Source: Coniferiporia sulphurascens (Eukaryota; Basidiomycota; Agaricomycetes; Hymenochaetales; Hymenochaetaceae). Taken from it: 64,000 nucleotides of DNA. A model generated the notes under the pieces. The model was given only the letters and a program-made list of their open reading frames with translations. It was not told the origin of the DNA and made no database searches. Below, in pieces: positions 1-11,473 of this stretch. Position numbers and translations under genes: made by a program. The stretch's first letter is position 1; each line of letters opens with the position of its first letter. Where the stretch lies: positions 248,001 to 312,000 of the forward strand of contig NBBA01000011.1 of NCBI GenBank assembly GCA_002794785.1, written 5' to 3'.

Positions 1-3000
1 TGGTTGTGCCATCGGCAGTGCGAGATCAGGCCATGCCTGCAGCGGTAGGCTGAGTCGAAGCTCAACCAGTATCCCCCGTAGGGACTGGCGCGGCAGAGGA
101 CCTGAGCGACTGCAGATAGCTTGTTGCGTGGGTGGTCGACCGAGTGCATGAGGAGCTTTCGGGGTCGGCGTGATGGTAGGCCATGGACCGCCAGGTATTT
201 GTCGGCGGTCGAGGCGAGGGGGTGGGCTAGTGAGAGTGTCCATCGTTCCATGAGGGTGCGGACAGCGACCTCTTTTAGGGTGGAGGTAGAAGGTTTAAGG
301 TCGGATGGTGGGAGCTCGGTTGCCAGCTTTGCTTCCATGTCAGCCCATTCATTTCCAGGGATGTCTGAGTGTCCGGGGCACCATATGAAATGGATGGTGA
401 GCTGGGGGTACAAATCCAGCAGAGTCTCCACACCCGCTTTCCAGATGTGAAGGAGGTGGGCGCCAGGGGTGGCGGCCCACGTTCGGAAAAGGTGGAGGGC
501 AGTCAGCGAATCAGACAAAAAGAAGATGTCTGATGCAACATGCAGTTGGGCTGGGAGACGGCATGCTACCCAGCCCAGGGCCATGGCGAGGGAGAACTCC
601 TCGGCGTCCGTGGCTGTGGCGCAGGTGGGGGACTCCAGTCGGTGTGACCGGAGTTGGGTGTTGCCCAGCATTGCGCAGATGGCTGAGCCCGACTTGTTGT
701 CAATGCGGGAGCCGTCGGTGAATACCTGGATGTGGGGGGTGGAGCTTAGTTGGCATGGGGCTGTAACGAATGATTTCCAGGTGTTGGCGCTGACCAGGGT
801 GATGGGGGTGGTAAAGCGAACCCGGCCTTTTGTGAATGTCAATGGGTCCATCCATGGGGGATGCGTGTATGCAGGGACCTGTTGAACCCGGGGGGCTCGG
901 ACCTGCAATGAAAGGGAGAAGGGTCTATTAGTTACGTTTTTAAAAAGTTTACAACCAACGGAGTGTGGGGTGTGCCAGAGACACAGAGAATGGGTTGTCT
1001 TTATATATTCAAAATAGAAAGGGAGAGGGGGAACGGAACAGAGGAAGTTAGTGGAATGGGGGGAGGCGCCTTTGAAGACGCCCAGGATCCAATGACAGGC
1101 CGTGTTTTGTACTGCCTGTAGGCGGTTTACCAGTGTTTTTTGGTGGCGGCCATGGTACCAGACTGGCGCTCCCCATGACAGGACGGAGCGGACACAGGAG
1201 GTATATAGGCAGCGAAGTAGGAGGGCCGATATGCTGCATTGGGTGTTGCCTAATATGCGGAGTGCAGCGAGGGTGGAGAGCCCCTTGGAGCACATGCGCT
1301 CCATGTGGGGCTTGAAGGAGAGGCCTGGGTCCCACCATATCCCCAGCCACCGAAGTGGGATTGAGGGTCGTATGAGGGTGTTGGGGTCGACCTGTATGCC
1401 GGCAGTGTCCCAGCCATTATAGCCGGTGTGTCACCGAGGGGGGCGGAAATGGAGACACTCTGTCTTGGTGGCTTCGATGTTGAGACTGATGGTGCCGAAG
1501 AGGGTGTTGAGTTGTTGGTAGGCGCATGCTAGCTTGCGGCAGTTGGATGCTATGGAAGGTCCTACACAGATTAGTAAGTGGTCATCTACATATGCCAGGG
1601 CAGTGGTGCCAGCTTGTTGAAAGCACCGGAGGACCACCCCTGCAAATATAGTTGACAGGATGGGGGAGACCGGCAATCCCTGGGGGGTGCCGAGGTCGGG
1701 TTTAGGGGCGGTTGGGAGGGTAGTGCTGTCAAAAGCGACGGCTACCTGCCGATCCGTCATGAAGGACAGACACCAGTCGGCCATGTCTGGGGCGCAACCG
1801 AGGTCCAGCAGCTGTTGGTGGAGGAGCTGTGGGTGCACCAAATCGAAGAAACCCTGTATGTCGACCGCAAGGACCGAGCACACACGGCCCTCTGAGTGGG
1901 CACGTTCCACAATCTGTAAGAGGTGTTGGGCAGCATCATAGACCGAATGGCCCTGACATCCCCCATATTGGTTAGGTGGCAACCAGTCCCTTGTGTTTGC
2001 GAGGTACTGGAGCCGGTTAGTGATAATCTTTTCGAGGAGTTTCCCTAGGGTCTCCTTGAGGGTGATGGGCCGGTATGAGTGCAGCGAAAAGGGGTCCTTC
2101 TTGTTTGGCTTCCAGAGCATTACTACTTTTGCCGCCTGCCAGCATTCAGGGTGGTGCCCCAAGCACAAGCAGTCATTGAAAAGTGTAAGAATCTTGTCGG
2201 GGTAGGCATCCACCACCCATTTCAGGGGGTGGTAACCTATTCCCGAGAGGCCCGGAGCTGACAAGTTGGATGTGTCGGACAGTGCCCCCGTTAGCTCCGA
2301 AAGGAGTATGGGCGGGGCAGCTGGTTGGGGTGGTGGGAGCGGGATGTTGGCCGCTGCCTGTGGTGGGGGGGGCATGAAGAAAGTTTCACGGAAAAGCTCA
2401 CCTTTCTCCTCGTCTGTTTGGGTGAAGGTGCCGTCACACCATTTCAGTGATGGGATGGGGGTGGGTTGGTTGCCGAGGCCTCATTTGGCCCAGTTCCAGA
2501 TGTTGGAGGCATCTGCTTCTGATGCCTGGTCAGTGTAGAACTGCCATTTGGCCGTCCATACACCCCTTTTAAAGGCTCTTCTTGCTGATGCACGCTGGAG
2601 GGGGGTGGTTGCCATTGTAATGGCGGATAGGAGGGTCTTGCAGTGGGGTGACCACCATGGGACTTCCGTTTTTGATGGCTTTGAGAGGCGGGTGAACAGC
2701 TGGAGGGTGGTGACCATGGAGTCGATGACCGTTTTAGCCTTGATGTCCAGGGCGTGGGTGTTGTGCCCCGGAAGGCCGAGGGCTGTTTCGAGGAGAGGGA
2801 AGGCTATGTTGGTCCATTCCTCTTTGTCAGCTGGGAGTAGCTGGCATGTCTTTAGGACAGGAGGGGGGGGCCGAAATGGCATGGACCAGCGTAGGATGGT
2901 GTGGTTGGACAGTGGTGAGGGTTCAGAGGTGCTCGAATCTAGAATAGAATCAGGGTTGACCGTGGGTGGGGCCCAGATCATGTCAATGGGGCACTGATGG

Positions 3001-3623
3001 TGGTTACTGTCAGGCTGCAAGTCAGAGTCAGGAAGGTGAGCAGGCGCCAGGCCATGCCCACAGAAGAAATCATCGAGGGGTTGCGCCCCCAAGTCATCCT
3101 GTCATGGGATGGAGAAGTCGGACCACATGTGGTGGCGATGGTTGAAGTCACCCGCCACGAGTAGGGTGGTGGCTAGCACCGAGGGAAGTGAGAATAGGAA
3201 AGACTCACCTGGGTACCGGGGGGAGGCGTTCTCTCTGTCTGGGGGGTGCATGCCGTAGTAGTTGCACACCCAGAGAGTGAGTTGGGATCATACCTCCACC
3301 GTCAGTACATCGGTGCCGTAGGATGCGGCTCCAAGGATCGACCAGGAGGTGGGAGGGAGGGCTCTGGATACATATGTGACTACCCAAGGGTGCATCTCTG
3401 GGGGCAGGACAGGTATGTATCCCAGGATGGTTGGGATGTTGTAGACCGGGGTACCAGTTGGTTCAGTGAGTGAGGGTTGCAGTCCTATTTGGTACCAGGG
3501 GGGTTCCTGTATAAGAATTAGGTGTGGGGGGGATGGGTCAGTTGTAAGGATGGGAATTAGGGAGTGTATCGCTGCTAGTGAGCAGGCGGCATTCCACTGT
3601 AGGATAGAGAGTGTCTCTATCAT
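1..3623 (-). pseudogene. LINE ORF2 (APE endonuclease-RT-RNase H), broken, L1
   Basis: This is the polyprotein that nicks target DNA and reverse-transcribes LINE RNA. The start at 3623 overlaps the ORF1 stop in ATGA. The endonuclease begins with LSILQWNA and includes LIQEPPWYQIG; it is interrupted by a TGA at the end of the stretch 3288-3623 and resumes at 2481-3092 (DMIWAPP, then SNH in place of the usual SDH). The longest open stretch, 1431-2375, is the RT, with LSAPGLSGIGY, GTPQGLPVSPIL and an intact YVDD catalytic box. Thumb and connection sequence follows at about 890-1430. RNase H lies at 1-890, with FTDGSRID, TDAEEFSL, LSDSLTAL and [12 protein letters not shown] visible across shifted frames. 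The 3' end lies outside the window. Confidence 0.88.
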
Positions 3624-5681
3624 ATTTCCTCCATCTGATCATTGGCTGGGTCAGCGGCGAGGGCCTCTTCGATTTGGCGGTATCGCCTCTTCTTAGGGCA
3701 GGCCGGAAGGGTGGCGGGATGGTCACCCTTGCAGTTGTTGCAGAGGCGGGGGTGGGGGCATGTGTCGCCTTTGGGCACTGCGTCAGTTGTGCAGTGGGCA
3801 CACGATTTGTGGTGATTGCAGGTCAAGTGGGCACCTGTGCAGTCAGTGCAGCAGGGTTGGGCTCGGCAGCCCTTGGTTCCATGGCCGAGGCCCTGGCACC
3901 GCTCACATTGGGTGAGAGTGGGGTGGACGGGTGGGACCGAGAGTCGGAGGGCGGATCCGAACATCCAGACGCGGGCCTTTTGAGGAGGCACTCGTGGATG
4001 GAGCCATCAGGGTCGACAAAGGAGAAGACCACTGGGCACCTGTCGAGTGTCGGCAGGTGGTCCTCGGTGGCAGTGAAGTGTGGGGTGACTACAAAGTCGA
4101 GGTTATGGAGAGCCGGATTGTGTCAGATTTCAGCCATGAGGGCCTTCTCGTTGATGGTGTGTCCGTTTTGGCCAAACAAAAAGTCCTTGCAGGGCACCAT
4201 GGAGATGCGCAATGCAGACCGGGGGCGGACTCTGGAAGGGGTTAGGGAGAAGGTGGTTGGGACGTTAATTCCTGCCGCGATGCACTCTGTGCACATGTGG
4301 GAGGCATAGGCCATGGAGTGGCGATCAATGATCGTTTCTGTGGTCGGGTTAGCTGAGGATGGGCATGCCGCAAATGTGGTCATGATGTTCCCCTTTACAT
4401 TGTATGAAAAGGAGAGGACCGGGACTTGGTCTGTGGTGGGGAGGGAGGCGAAGAACTCACGGGACGTTTTAGTCAGGGCCATTGCTGACTTCTGGTTTTC
4501 GGCCCATATACCGACTGTGGGGGTGAGGACCAAGGTTGGGTCCTTGGCGTACATAGTGGGTGGTGGGGGCACCTTCCTCTGGCGTTTCTTCTTCTTCTGT
4601 GCCGGGTTGATGACCGCTCTGGCAGCTGGTGCCACTGGAGTTGGGTTGGTGGCTGTTGGGGGGGCCGCTGCTGTGGCAACCTGTGCATAGGAGGTGGGGG
4701 CGGCCTGGATGGCGGCCTGTGGGGAGGGTTGCTGTTGTTGTTGTTGCTGTTGTTGGGGGGCTGGCCTAGAGCTGATGGAAGCCATCTGACGTGAAATAGT
4801 AGCTACGTCAGTTGTCAGGTGCTTGACTGCATCTGTCAGCGCCCTCATTTCTGGGGTCACGGGGGCGGTGCCGGGGGTCCCGGAGGTGGCCGGGGCCCTT
4901 TGGGGGGGCAAGCTGGGGTGAAGGGTTCCGGGAGGGCGATTACCGCCCCCTCCCTTGCGAAGTTGTAGGCCATCACTGCATTGTGGTAGATGATGTTTTG
5001 TGGGTATGTCCTGTCTTGCTCTATATTGACCAGCATTTGTTGGACATTCCATAGGAGGTCTCCCACAAACTGCACAGCCTTGATGTCGATTGTCTTGGTG
5101 GTGGCATCCTGGTTTGCTGGTCAAAGTCGTCCAGGGCTCGGGTGAGGGAGTACATGAACCCTGCAGTGTGCTGTTCATGTTTTTGTTGGGTGGGGGGTGC
5201 TCTCGGGGTGAGAGGTGACATGGCGGCAGAGGAGCATTTCTGCCCGAGGCTTGCGCCTCCCACCTGTTGCGGGGGGGTATGGGGGTCAACCGCCATTGCT
5301 GGGGCTGTCTCACCGGTTTCAATGGAGCCCTGGATCGATCCTACCGAGGCGGCTGGGGAGCCGGCTCAGGATACTGCCCTAGATTCCGCACGCACTTGGG
5401 CGGTGAAGTCGTAGGCCAAGATCAGTTGGGAGTCGCCAATGGCTGGGGAGGGTGCTAGGACGTCCGGGAGGAGGTCAGTGGCAGGAATTCGTTCGGGGTG
5501 CCTGTTGGGGGGTGGTGGGGGCAGCGGTACCGTGCCTTGCGGCTGCGGCAGCACCCGTGGAGGCCCAGTTGGCGGCCATCCTGGCAACCCGATCGGGGTT
5601 GTCATTGGCCAGTGGGGCAGGTGGGGGGTTGGTTTGGGTTGTCCGATGGAGAGTATTCCTGTAATCGCCTGGGTTCGACAT
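3620..5681 (-). pseudogene. LINE ORF1 (CCHC RNA-binding protein), broken, L1
   Basis: ORF1 proteins of this class bind LINE RNA to form the retrotransposition RNP. The start at 5681 reads MSNPGDYRN. The N-terminal Pro/Ala-rich part is frameshifted; the best open stretch is 4123-5322. It holds a coiled-coil-like segment (LTDAVKHLTTDVATISRQM), a poly-Gln run encoded by CAA/CAG at about 4729-4756, a basic patch (QKKKKRQRK), and the conserved FGQNGHTINEKALM. A TGA at 4123-4125 and a later frameshift precede the C-terminal block with three Cys/His knuckles (first CERCQGLGHGTKGC) at about 3650-3910. It ends MEEI, with its stop overlapping the ORF2 start. Confidence 0.85.
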
Positions 5682-5733
5682 GGGGGAGTTTTAGCTGCCC
5701 GCACTAGTCGATGGTGGTGGTTACTGGTCAAGA

Positions 5734-6015
5734 GCTCTGGAACGTCCAGAAAACGCTGTCCAACAATGAGCAAGACAGGACATACCCCCAGCACATCATT
5801 TACCGCAACACAGTAATGGCCTACAACTTTGCAAGGGAGGGGGCGGCTATCGCCCTCCCGGCACCCTTTGCCCCAGCTCCCCCCCCCCCAACAGGCCCTG
5901 GCCACCACTGGGACCCCAGAAATGAGGGCACCTACTGAAGCAGTAAAGCGCCTGACAACTGATGTAGCTTCTATTTCATGTCAGATGGCCTCCATCAGCT
6001 CTAGGCCTGCCCCCC

Positions 6016-6049
<34 letters not shown>

Positions 6050-7153
6050 GCAACAGCCCGCCCCCCAGGCAGCCCCCACCTCCTATGTGCAAGTCGCCAC
6101 AGCAGCGGCCCCCCAACAACCACTAATCCAACCCCAGTGGCCCTGGCCACCGGAGCAGTCATCAACCCAACACAGAAGAAGAAGAAGCATCAGTGAAAGG
6201 TGCCCCCGCCTCCCACTATGTATGCCAAGGACCCAACCTTGGTCCTAACCCCTACAGTTGGCATACAGGCCAAAAACCAGAAGTCAGCAATGGCCCTGAC
6301 AAAAACATCCCATGAGTTCTTCACCTCCCTCCCCACTGCAGACCAAGTCCCAGTACTTTCCTCCTCCTACAACGTAAAAGGGAACATCGTGACCACATTT
6401 GCGGCACACCCATCCTCAGCTAACCCGACCATGGAAATGATCATTGATCGTCACTCTGTGGCCTATGCCTCCCACATGTGTACAGAGTGCATCACAGCGG
6501 GGATTAATGTCCCAACTATGTTCTCTCTAACCCCTTCTAGAGTCCGCCCCTGGTCAGCACTGTGCATCTCCATGGTGCCATGCAAGGACTTTTTGTTTGG
6601 CCAAAATGGACACACCATAAACGAGAAGGCCCTCATGGCCAAAATCCGGCACAACCTGGCACTCTGCAACCTTGACTTTGTAGTCACCCCACACTTCGCC
6701 ACCACTGAGGACCACCTGCCAACACTCAACAGGTGCCCAGTGGTCTTTTCCTTTGTCGACCCCAACAGTTCCATCCGGGAACACCTCCTCAAGAGGTCCC
6801 ATGTATGGATGTTCAGATCCACCCTCCGACTCTTGGTCCTGCCGGTCCGCCCCACCCTCACCCAATGTGAGTGGTGCCAGGGCTTAGGCCACGGAACCAA
6901 GGGCTGCCGAGCCCAACTGTGCTGCGCTGACTGCATGGGTGCCCACTTGACCCGCAACCACCGCAAATCGTGTGCCCACTGCGCTACCGATGCAGTGCCC
7001 GAAGGCGACACATGTCCCCACCCCCGCCTATGCAACAACTGCAAGGGCGACCACCCCGCCACCCTGCCAGCCTGCCCTAAGAAGAGGCGTTACTGCCAAA
7101 TCGAAGTGGCCCTTGCCGCCAACCCCTCCGACAATCAGATGGAGGAAATATGA
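5734..7153 (+). pseudogene. LINE ORF1, 5' truncated and frameshifted, L2
   Basis: Three overlapping reading frames (about 5735-5938, 5829-6248 and 6200-7153) together make one ORF1 lacking its first 190 or so residues. The middle part has a coiled-coil-like segment and a run of about 14 Gln codons at 6015-6055. The last 317-codon stretch is uninterrupted. It begins PPPPTMYAKDPTLVL, contains ISMVPCKDFLFGQNGH, and ends in the knuckle block CEWCQGLGHGTKGC, CCADCMGAHLTRNH, and CNNCKGDHPATLPAC, then MEEI. The TGA at 7151-7153 overlaps the ORF2 ATG at 7150. Nucleic-acid binding and RNP formation is the role known for this family. Confidence 0.87.
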
Positions 7154-10100
7154 TAGAGATGCTCTCTATCTTGCAGTGGAATGCCACCTGCTCACTAGTG
7201 GCGATACATTCCCTCATTCCTGTCCTTACAACTGACCCATCCCCTCCACACCTAATTCTTATACAGGAACCCCCCTGGTACCAAATAGGACTGCAACCAT
7301 CACTCACTGACCTGACCGGTACCCCAGTCCTCAACGTCCCTAACATCCCGGGATACATACCTGTCCTACCACCAGAGGTTCGACCTCGGGTCATCACATA
7401 TGTATCCAGGGCCCTTCCACCAACCTCATGGTCGATTCTCGGAGCCGCCTCTAGTGGAACCGACATACTGATGGTGGAGGTATGATCCCAACTCACCCTC
7501 CAGGTGTGCAACTACTACAGCATGCACCCCCCGGACCGAGAGAATGCCTCCCCCCAGTACCCAGGTGAGTCCTTCTTATTCTCACTCCCCTCAGTGCTGG
7601 CCACCACTCTACTTGTGGCAGGTGACTTCAACCATTGTCACCACATGTGGTCCGATTTCTCCATCCCACGACGGGATGACTTGAGGGCACAACCCCTAGA
7701 TGATTTCTTCCGTGGGCATGGCCTGGCGCCTTCCCACCTTCCTGACTCTGACTTGCGGCCTGATGGCAAGAGCCATCGGTGCCCCATTGACATGATTTGG
7801 GCCCCACCCGTGATCAACCCCGACTCTATTCTAGATTCAGCCACCTCTGACCCCTCACCATTATCCGACCATGCCATCCTGCGCTGGTCACTGCCATTTT
7901 GGCCCCCACCTCTGGTCCTAAAGACATGCCGACTACTACCAGCCAACAAGGAGGAATGGACCAACATAGCCTTCCCTCTCCTCGATGCAGCCTTCCGATT
8001 ACCAGGGCATGACACCTACACCTTGGACACAAAAGCCAAAGCAGTCCTCGACTCCATGGTCGCCGCCCTCCAGCCATTCACCTGTCTCTCAAAGCTGTCA
8101 AAAATGGAAGTCCCATGGTGGTCACCCCACTGCAAGACCCTCCTATCTGCCATTACAACGGCCACCACCCCCCTCCAGCATGCATCAGCAAGAAGAGCCT
8201 TTAAAAGGGGCATACGAATGGCCAAACAACAGTTCTATGCCAACCAGGCATCGGAAGCAGACACCTCCAACATCTGGAACTGGGCCAAACACGGCCTTGG
8301 CAACCAACCTACCCCTATCCTGTTGCTGAAATGGCGAGATGGCACCTTCACCCAAACGGACAACGAGAAAGGTGAGCTGTTCCGCGAAACCTTCTTTATG
8401 CCTCCACCGCCCCAGGCAGTGGCCATCACCCTGCTGCCACCACCTCAACCAGCCGCCCCACTTATACTCCTTGCAGAGCTCACGGGGGCACTGGCCGACA
8501 CATCCAACCTGTCAGCTCCGGGCCTCTTGGGGATAGGTTACTGCCCCCTCAAATGGGTGGTGGAAGCTTACCCCAATGAGATACTTACACTTTTCAACGA
8601 CTGCCTACGCTTGGGGCACCACCCTGAGTGCTGGCAGGCGGCAAAAGTAGTAATGCTGCAGAAGCCAAACAAGAAGGACCCCTTTTCGCCGTGTTCATAC
8701 CGGCCCATCACCCTCAAAGAGACCTTAGGGAAACTCCTCAAAAAGATAATCGCTAACCGGCTCCAGTACCTCGCTAACACGAGGGACTGGTGCCACCTAA
8801 CCAATATGGGGGGCGCCAAGGCCATTCGGTCTACGATGCTGCCCAACACCTTCTACAGATTGCGGAATGCGCCCACTCCAAGGGCCTAGTATGCTCGATA
8901 CTAGCCATCGACATACAGGGTTTCTTTGACTCGGTGCACCCCCAGCTCCTCCACCGACAGCTGCTAGACCTCAGCTGCACAACAGACATGGCCAACTGGT
9001 GCTGGTCATTCATGACCAATCGGCAGGTTGCCATCGCCTTCGATGGCAACACCCTCCCTACAGCCCCCAAACCCGACTTCGGCACCCCCCAGGGCTCACC
9101 AGTCTCCCCCATCCTGTCAACCATATTCGCAGGAGTGGTCCTCCGGCACTTCCACCAAGCCGGCACCACTGCCTTAGCATATGTTGACAACCACTTACTT
9201 ATTTGCATAGGTCCCTCAGTGGCATCCAACTGCCATGCACTAGCCCACGCTTACCAACAACTCGACACTCTCTTCGGCAACATCAGCCTCAACATCGAAG
9301 CCACCAAGACAGAGTGCCTCCATTTCCACCCCCCCCGGCAACATACTGGCTATAATGGCTGGGACATGGTGGGGGTACAGGTCGACACCAACACCCTGAT
9401 CCGCCCCTCAATCCCACTCCGGTGGTTGGGGATATGGTGGGATCCGGCCTCACCTTCAAACCCCACATGGAGTGCATGTGCTCCAAAGGGCTATCCACCC
9501 TCACCACCCTCCACATCCTGGGCAACACCCAACACGGCATTTCGGCCCTCCTCCTCCGCTGCCTTTATACCTCCTGCATCCGCTCCGTCCTTGCATGGGG
9601 AGTGCCAGTATGGTACCATGGCCGCCGCCAAAAAACTCTGGTAAACCGCCTCCAGGCTGTGCAAAACACGGCCTGCCGCTGGATCCTAGGCATCTACAAA
9701 GGTGCCTCCCCCCATTCCACCAATTTCCTCTGCTCCGTTCCCCCTCTCTCTTTCTATTTTGAATATATAAAGACTACCCATTTTCTTCGCCTTTGGTGCA
9801 CCCCTCACTCTATTGGCCACAAACTTTTTAAAAAAATAGCTAACAGACCCTTCTCCCTTTCTCTGCAGGTCCGAGCTCCACGAGTTCAATAAGTCCCTGC
9901 ATACACGCATCCCCCATGGACGGACCCCCTGGCTTTCACCCAAGGCCGAGTCCAGTTTACCACACCCAGGGTCCCAGTCAGCGGGGACACCCATAAGTCC
10001 TTTGTGAAGGCTGCCCACGACCTAGGTTCCACCCACCATGTCCAAGTCTTCACCAATGGCTCCCGTATAGACAATAAATCGGGCTTGGCCATCTGTGCCA

Positions 10101-11146
10101 TGCTTGGCCTTACTCAACTCCGATCTCGCTGACTGGAGTCCCCCACCTGTGCCACAGCCATGGATGCCGAGGAGTTTTCCCTCGCCACGGCCCCAGGTTG
10201 GGTAGCATGCCGCCTCCCGGCGCAACTGTGGGTTGCATCGGACATCTTCTTCCTGTCCGATTTTCTGACCGCCCTGCACCTTTTCCGCACGTGGAACGCC
10301 ACCCCAGGTGCCCACCTCCTACACATCTGGAAAGCGGGTGTGGAAACTCTGCTAGACTCGTACCCCCAGCTCACTGTCCATTTTGTATGGTGTCCCGGAC
10401 ACTCGGACATCCCTGGCAATGAATGGGCTGACACGGAAGCAAAACTGGCAACAGAGCTCCCCCCATCCAAACTCAAACCATCCACCTCAGCACTAAAAGA
10501 AGTCGCCATCCACACCCTCATGGAACGATGGACACTCTCGCTTGCCCACCCCCTAGCCTCCACAGCCAACAAATACTTGGCAGTACATGGCACACCCTCA
10601 CGACGACCACGAAAGCTGATGATGCATTCGGTCAACCACCCACGCAGTGAGCTATCTGCAGTAGCGCAGGTCCTCTGTCACACCGGTCCCTATGGGGGCC
10701 ACTGGCTGAGCTTCGACTCAACCTACTGATGCAGGCATGGCTTGATCTCGCACTGCAGGTGGCACAACCACCCCCCATGGCCCGCACAGTCGACCGCCCA
10801 CATTCTCGGTGGCTGCAGCACCTTCCACCCATGGATACGGCATGTGTGGCCTCCTTGTGACCCTCTCCCAACCCACCACTCAGAGTGGGCTGACAAAAAC
10901 CACCTCCCAGTTTTGTGCCATTGGCTTAAGCTAACAGGGCACCTTAACCACCTCTCAGACCAAGCCACAGGCGCCATCCGGCTGGCATTTGCCGCCATGG
11001 ACCTAGACGGCCACCCCACCAACGAGGATATGGACCTGGACCTCCTGTGGGAATACATGCATCGTATGCTTGGACCATGAACTCAGGACTCGGACCTGGC
11101 CCTTTTGGAGCTATCAGGTACGCTCCCCCATTTCCCTTCAGATTAG
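7150..11146 (+). pseudogene. LINE ORF2 (endonuclease-RT-RNase H), broken, L2
   Basis: Endonuclease begins MIEMLSILQWNA (7150-7485) and is stopped by TGA at 7483-7485, the same place as in L1. The stretch 7504-8889 continues through the endonuclease (VAGDFNHCHHMW, LSDHAILRW) into the RT. A one-base deletion near 8790 shifts the frame, and 8790-9644 carries GTPQGSPVSPIL and an RT box reading YVDN instead of YVDD, so a catalytic Asp is lost. A shift near 9450 is followed by thumb sequence (9422-9892). RNase H lies at 10160-10729 ([21 protein letters not shown]). The C-terminal finger region (HCRWHNHPPWP) and the tail end at TAG 11144-11146. Confidence 0.88.
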
Positions 11147-11390
11147 TGCTAGCCTTTCAAATTCCTATGGAAACGTCTCGGCCGGCGCTCTCATCCTCCC
11201 TTTCCACTTCTAAGCTTCTTCCTTTAACCTGCCCTCGTCCGCTTGGTTTAGTCGTAGCAATATGTATCCCTCCCTCTTGCGTCATGACCTACTTAATAGG
11301 GGCTCTCCACACTTTGGCACCCTCTGGGGAGCAGAGCCCCCACCCAGTTTTGTGTGATGCACAATGACGGGCGCCTCTGTTGTTATGTAG

Positions 11391-11440
11391 TTAGGGCCCC
11401 CCTTTGGGGGGGCAGCTTGTAATTATGTAATACTGCAGGA
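11391..11440 (+). other. Conserved LINE 3'-terminal stem-loop and end motif (type example)
   Basis: A run of C, a TTT/TTC loop and a run of G (11393-11415) can form a strong hairpin. It is followed by GCAGCTTGTAATTATGTAAT and ACTGCAGG, then the A/T tail. The same module ends every LINE copy with a 3' terminus here: about 12290-12350, 22400-22450, 27035-27085, 27300-27350, 28585-28635, 29580-29630, 36320-36370, 38220-38270, 42480-42530, 52740-52790 and 58725-58770, on either strand. LINE reverse transcriptases of the stringent type recognise such a 3' structure; that role is inferred for this family, while the conservation is seen directly. Confidence 0.8.
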
Positions 11441-11473
11441 CTAATAAAAAAATAAAATAAAATAAAATAAAAA

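Larger units (their letters stand above)
1..5733 (-). mobile_element. LINE copy L1 (LINE-A, Tad1-like), complete 5' end, 3' end outside the window
   Basis: Reading right to left, this segment holds the LINE 5' leader, ORF1, and ORF2 with endonuclease, RT and RNase H. It runs off the left edge inside the C-terminal finger of ORF2, so about 0.7 kb of ORF2 end and 3' UTR is missing. The 5' end at about 5733 resembles the leader of other copies (TTGACCAGTAACCACCACCA on the minus strand) but lacks the first few bases. It abuts plus-strand copy L2 head to head. Poly-Gln in ORF1 and an ORF2 start reading MIE put it in subfamily A. Several stops and frameshifts make it non-autonomous. Confidence 0.9.
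5734..11473 (+). mobile_element. LINE copy L2 (LINE-A), 5' truncated, with complete 3' end
   Basis: L2 starts inside ORF1, around nt 630 of the full element (CTCTGGAACGTCC), and runs through ORF2 to a complete 3' end. The 3' UTR carries the family stem-loop at 11393-11415. The tail at 11441-11473 is an A-rich AAAAT-type microsatellite. Upstream it meets the 5' end of L1 head to head. Downstream it is followed directly by a LINE-C fragment (L3), so it probably inserted into older LINE sequence. No clear target-site duplication could be identified. ORF2 is frameshifted and carries an RT active-site change. Confidence 0.9.

Noticed and set aside
121..885. Plus-strand open frames over L1 RNase H
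   Set aside because: They are antisense shadows; the minus strand carries clear RNase H motifs in this stretch. The same applies to the many open frames opposite other ORF1 and ORF2 segments.
890..960. Possible intron at TCTCTGCAGGTC in the ORF2 thumb-RNase H link
   Set aside because: The best copies read in frame across this point and the flanking residues are conserved, so it is coding sequence.
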